Shown here one piece after another: positions 57,201 to 63,200 of a DNA stretch of 64,000 nucleotides (position 1 is its first letter; each line of letters begins with the position of its first letter). The position numbers and the translations under genes are program-made. Under the pieces are notes generated by a model. It saw nothing but the letters and a program-made list of their open reading frames with translations. It was not told the origin of the DNA and did not search any database. This DNA is from Yponomeuta sedellus. Its lineage: Eukaryota; Arthropoda; Insecta; Lepidoptera; Yponomeutidae. The stretch spans positions 22,640,181 through 22,704,180 of the forward strand of contig OW203721.1 in NCBI GenBank assembly GCA_934045075.1, given 5' to 3'.

Positions 57201-60200
57201 CTGGGCAAACTTGCTTTGCACATTGAAGGCATACATGTTTTTTACATGCATAAAATGTGTGTGTAGATTTTCTTTGAAGCTTCGAAGGACATGAGTGGCA
57301 CCTTCTTCTTTTTTTAGATTGTTCGTCGTCAACTTCTTGACGGTCAGGTGCAGGCGTATCCTTTCCCAGCACACGTGCCAAACTCAAACGTAGCTCACGT
57401 GGTCTGTTCTTCCGGAACATTGTCAACCTGTTCTTCGGGTTCCGACGCACTGTGCATATCTGACTCATGCTCGTGAAGCTCCGGTATAAAGAAGGTGTTA
57501 TCAATATCTTCGGCCTCCGAACCGCTAAAGTCTTCACGATCTATTCACATCACGGCTGTCGCGAAATCGTTGTTCCCTGGCACTACCGTCCTTCTATTTT
57601 TTTAGCTACATGTTTGTTATTATTATTACCAAGAGACCGTTTTCTCCCGGATGACGTTCTGGGCTCCATAGTATAAAAGTTTTCAAAGTACTGCAAAAAA
57701 AAAAGCCGATAACTAAATCGATACAATTCACAAAAAAGTTACATAAATACTGAGGTGGGGTCTAAGAGGCCCACAAGAAATTTCAAAATGAATTTACTTA
57801 CCGAAATTGCGCGCGCAAACACGTGCACTGCTGTTGACCGCCTCGGCGCGACTAAACTCGAAGGTACTAGAAGCTACGCGTATGCCGTGCGCGGAGGAAG
57901 GGAGTAAATCACAATTTTAGTTTTCTTGAGGCCTGAGAGGCCCCCACGTCAGTAGTTAAAGGTTAATAAAAAAAATAAGTATGGGAAAACCAAAATACTT
58001 ATATCATTTAAATTTCTGTAATTTAATTAGGTATCAAACCCTCAAACCACATTTATAAAAACTAATTTTATTACAATAATTGAAACTATTACATTGTGCG
58101 AGCGAGACAGTATGCCAGACGTGACAGCAGCCTTAATTGAAACAAATCTTTTTTTTTTCTTCCGTTCACAGGCGTCTCTCATTTCCTTTATTGGTAACAA
58201 CACGGTGGCCAACGCCCACCAGCTGGCTGAACCGATAATCTGCAGCGAATTTCTCGCACCGCCCGGACGGCGGCCCAGGACATAACATAACATTTACATC
58301 CAAGCACATACATTGCCTCTGGCCCCACCCTAGGATAACCTGTGTCGTGGGAACCAGAAACAACGACATCACAAACATGTGAACATCCACGACCTGGGAT
58401 TTTTTTTTGTCCCCCCAGCCGGGATTCGAACCCGGGACCTCATGCATGGTAGGCAGACGCGCTACCGCTACGCCACAGAGGTCGACAAAGAAGTGGAGTT
58501 CCTTGTGGGAGGCGTATGTCCAAAGGTGAACAAATATGCGCTGCTTGACTGACTCACTCACCTTATCGAGCGCGTCCAAAGAGTCCCTCATACTCGACAT
58601 GACGTGGAAGACGACGTCAGCGATGTTTTGTCGCGGCGACGGCGCGTCCAGGGCCAGGAAGAGTCGCTCCAGATTGTCCAGAGACACCTCCATTAGGATG
58701 TCGAAGTTGTTGTTCTCCTGCGAAGAGTGTCTTGGTCGATAACAGTCCCTTTTTATTTTGTGGCCGACAAAACTGAATGTTACATGTCAAGTAAACATAA
58801 TTGTTCAGAAAATAGTAAAGCCTTAGTAATGTAATATTTCTTCCCAAGGAAATTACTATTTTGGAACTATGCTGTTCTATAGCAATACCACTCCCTAACA
58901 GTGAAGGAAAAGATCGTGAGGAAACCCGAGTGTCTGAGGTGTTCAAATACCACAGCGCTTGAAATTGCCAATTCGCAGTGGGCACGCGTGCTAATTAAGC
59001 CCATACTGTCTCGCTGAGAGAAGACCGGAGTGCCCTGCAGTGGGGCGTTTATAGGCTACATAAAAAGACTTATATGGTCTTAGTTGATAAATAAATGAAG
59101 CAGTGCGTTCGGCAATCGTGACGTCATGTCTTACCTCAAGAGCCTTCACAAAGGCGAGGGTCCAGTCTCCCAGAGCCGGGGTCCTTTGCCATGTGTATGT
59201 CCATCTGTGGACAAGGAGGACATACGGTAAATTATCCGGAAAATCGTTTGATGCAAGTCTACCATGTACGCTTGATTTTGAATAAGCTTTCTGGTAGTTA
59301 GTATAGAGTGACTGTCTGAAAGATACTTATTGCAAATACAAAAAACTATGTGCTCAAAACTCGGAAATCAAGCATTTTTATGTGTTGAACAAAGTTCAGA
59401 GACTTCATCTTTATTGAATATAACATCCATTATAAATATTTTGTCCGTTAATTGGTTCAGCTTAAAGCTGATTGCTCACAGACCATATGATGTAGATCAA
59501 TCATACATATATACATCACTTCATCAACGTTCTAAGCCGGTTCCGAGTACTTTTTATCTATCCTTTGCTAATTCATACATGCTATTTGGTCGAAGTATGT
59601 CCGCCTGGGACGTACCCTGCCGACCCTTTCACCCACATCCGCTAATAAATTTGATTCGTCAATCTTTTCTTCCTTCATCCTCTCTACATGTCCAAACCAA
59701 CGCAACATTCCTGTCTCATATCTAGTCACTACATCCTCTTTCAGTCCACAACGTTTTCTAATGAAACTGTTGCGTGTCCTGTCAATTGAAGTAACACTAC
59801 CTTAAATGAAATGAAAAGGTTTTATTCAAAGTAGCGCAGAAACTGCGGCTCAATGAACGTTTCAATACAAACTAGGTGTCCATTTCAAAATCTAGATTAT
59901 TTTGGAGAAAAAATGGACAAAAAAATTCATACTTAGTCTCTTCAAAGTCCTTGATTAATAGAGTTTACATAATTGACAACATTTCATATTTTACAACGCG
60001 CAAAACTAAAAATACCGTTTCTTATTTTTGCTATCTTGATTACGAAAAAAATATTTGGAATTTTTATTATTGCTTAATTTTAGAGAAAATAAATAAAAAC
60101 CAAAAATTGTGTGATGACGTCACACATACGGTGGAATGAGGAGGTACCGTTGCCTAATATTAAAAATGATATGACAGATGTCATTTTCAATTTCATTCAA

Positions 60201-63200
60201 ATGTCATGTCGGAGAAATTACTTTTCCTTCCTTAATTCCGATGGTTTTTAAAAACGCGGCAAGGGTGTTAGTATTATTAGGCCGTATGTGTGACGTCATT
60301 TGGCGGTTACGTCCTTTTAGAATAAAACGAAATTCAAACAGAAAATTATGAATGAAAATTATCGAATTTCCGAAAATAAAAAAATATGGGTCGTTTTATT
60401 TCGTATCTAGTTTCCTTTAAGACAGTAAAATACTTATGCTAAAAAATGTAAATGTTGTCAATTATAATAAATCATAGAGCTCATGCATTGTACTGGCTTC
60501 AATTTATTTTAAAGACCTATTTAGAGGCTAAAAATTCCACCCATGCCGGGACTCGAAGCCGCGGCCTCTGGCTAACCGTGCCAACCGTTTAATTTATTTC
60601 TCGAGGACTTCATTTCACTGCATCAATCCTATTTTCTTGATTCTTTTGCCGCACCCAAGTCTCGCTACCATACATACGAGTAATTATTGGGACCAGCACA
60701 CCATTATGAATAGCCAATCTAGCTCTTTTGGTGACGTTTTGGCTACTCAAGATGGAGTGCAAGTCACCGTTACACAATTTCTCGCCTTTACTCTTCTTTC
60801 TATATTACCTACATATAGATATATCAATATAGATTATATTGTGTGGTGTCGGCCTAGAGAATAGCACCAACCCAATTCTTCCCGCGGGTGTCATAAAAGG
60901 CGACTAAGGGACACAAACCGGGGGGTGGGCAGCAGCGCCCCCTGCAGTACAATTCCACCGAACTGCGATCCCCAACCCGCATGCCCAGCGTGGGGATTAT
61001 GGGCATTACCCCCTATGATAGCACAACGTGGCGCTCTTTAGGGGAGGGCTATGTCCAGCAGTGGACTAGTATAGCCTTATGACGATGACGAGATATATCA
61101 AATTATAACCCTATCTCTTACTTCGTCTAGTCGGGTACAGAACTCACCTGTAAAGGCAGGACAAAGACGCCCTCTGTCCAGCGCCAGCGGGCCCATTGCC
61201 ACTCTCGTGGATCAGCCATCGGGACATGGACATCATCTCTTCAGCATCAGAACCCTCGAACACGATCAGGGTAATGGACGTAGCAGGACACGCGTCCGAT
61301 TCTAGGGACAAAAATAAAAGTGAGACTAAAAAATTACTGGTGTAGCGTCGCTTTATTTGCACAGCCTAGTAAACTCTGTTCGACTATGGCCAATAGTGGA
61401 CCAATAGCTTGTGGGAGAAGTCTTCTGCACACTCGTAATACCACCACAGATTTCAAAATTAAACTACATTCACGATAATATTCTTTGTGATGTAATGTCA
61501 GCGAGAATTTTAGATAGATCTACTGTAGATCATGGTAGTTCATGTTCCTAAAAAACCCTAAATCCCAAACCCTGAACCCTAGAAATACCATTTCTCCTTA
61601 AACATGCTCTTAGGGTTCCATAGTGAACAAGGTAATTTGAATTTACATTTTTGCCGTGTCCGTCTATCCGATTGACTGTCTATCCTTGGTTTAACACAAA
61701 GTCGACAAGTAAAGCTGAATTTTTAACACCGATACACATAATTTTGACGCCGACCAAATGACAGAAATAAATATAAAAATCACGGTACTGCTAATGCTAC
61801 TTAAGTAAATACTTAAGTAGCTACTGAATGCTACTTAAGTATCTAGTTAAGTAAATACTTAAGTAGCATTCTGTCACGCGCTTCGCTGAGAAATTCTCAA
61901 TTCAGTAACTGGCCCTATGGTGTTCAAATACCTCACTGCTCCTGAAATTACCAATTCGTGGTGGGCGCGTGTGGTAATTAAGCCCATACTCTCTCTCTCT
62001 CTCTCTCTCTGGGAGAAGGCCTGTGCCCCGCAGAGGGACGTTTATAGGCTACATTAAAAAAAAATTATTACTTAACCACGCCACACGACCGCTAAGAGAG
62101 TAAACGGCGAGGCACTCACGAGGGTCGCTGATGAAGGAGTACATCTTCTTGACCACGGTGGTGACGATCTCCTGGCGGAGCTCGCGGTCGGCAAGGTTCA
62201 TCACGCGGATGAGGAACTCCTCAACGGCCTGCAGCTGCTGGCAGACTTCGGAGTCGGGGACCGCCGGCACCGTGGTGCGAGCTGCGGCAAGACCAACAAT
62301 TTTGAGGGTGAACGAAGTGACAGACCTCGTTATGCATTATAAGTATATAGTGTATATTTACTTACTTATATATTATATGTACTTATTGAGTAGTATGTCA
62401 ACTTATCTAATTTTAACTAAGTATTTCTTCCGTTTTGTTTCGAATGCCTACCATTTAATCTCTTGCACCACCTGTGGTTGACTGGTAGAAAATGCTTATG
62501 GCATTAAGTACGCCACATTGCCATTGTATTTTTTTACTTATGTGCAATAAACGTATTAATAATAATAAAAATAATAATAAATCGCTTAGCATGCCACGCT
62601 CGAGAAATGCCCTACTCTATACAAAAATATAAATTTCTCTGTCGCGCCCTATATGTTTCGAAGTTTCTTATTTCGGGCGACACATATTGGGCTCAGTTGG
62701 AAGAGCGCTGGCACAGATAGCCAGAGGTCGCGGGTTCGAATCCCGGCATGGGTGGAATTTTTAGCCTCTAAGTAGGTTTGTAAAATTGCCCTTAGCACGG
62801 GTTAGTGCATTAAAAAAAGAATATAAACACATCTTGAGGTTTCTGTTTTTCTATGTATTTTGCGATATGGTATTGACCAAAATGACCGCACACCGTAAGC
62901 GTTGAGTCCGCGACAAGTACTCGGAGGACATTTTTTTACGATTCAGGAACTTTTGTAAGTAAATTAGTAAAGTAAAGGTTTATTTCTCACCATAAAGAAC
63001 AACATTAAGGAACGGTATTATAAGCCTTGAGGGCTTTACAAAATCACTTAAAGGCTAATGGTACAATTATCAATTCAACCAATTGCCAAACTAGGTGGTC
63101 CTGTATTTTGACAATTAGTTTGTTTTGTACATAACGTCCCTCGGGGACAAAAGTCTCGTCTGCGCAGGCCTTAAGAAATGTTGTTCTTTGGCGGACTGGT

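Noticed and set aside
61148..61301. Suspected frameshift in USP exon c, because another frame (EWQWARWRWTEGVF) looked more like USP38
   Set aside because: Splice phases from exons b and d both select the frame without a shift; no indel is needed.
62692..62760. Possible functional tRNA gene
   Set aside because: The anticodon loop varies among copies and a SINE tail follows; this is a SINE B copy.
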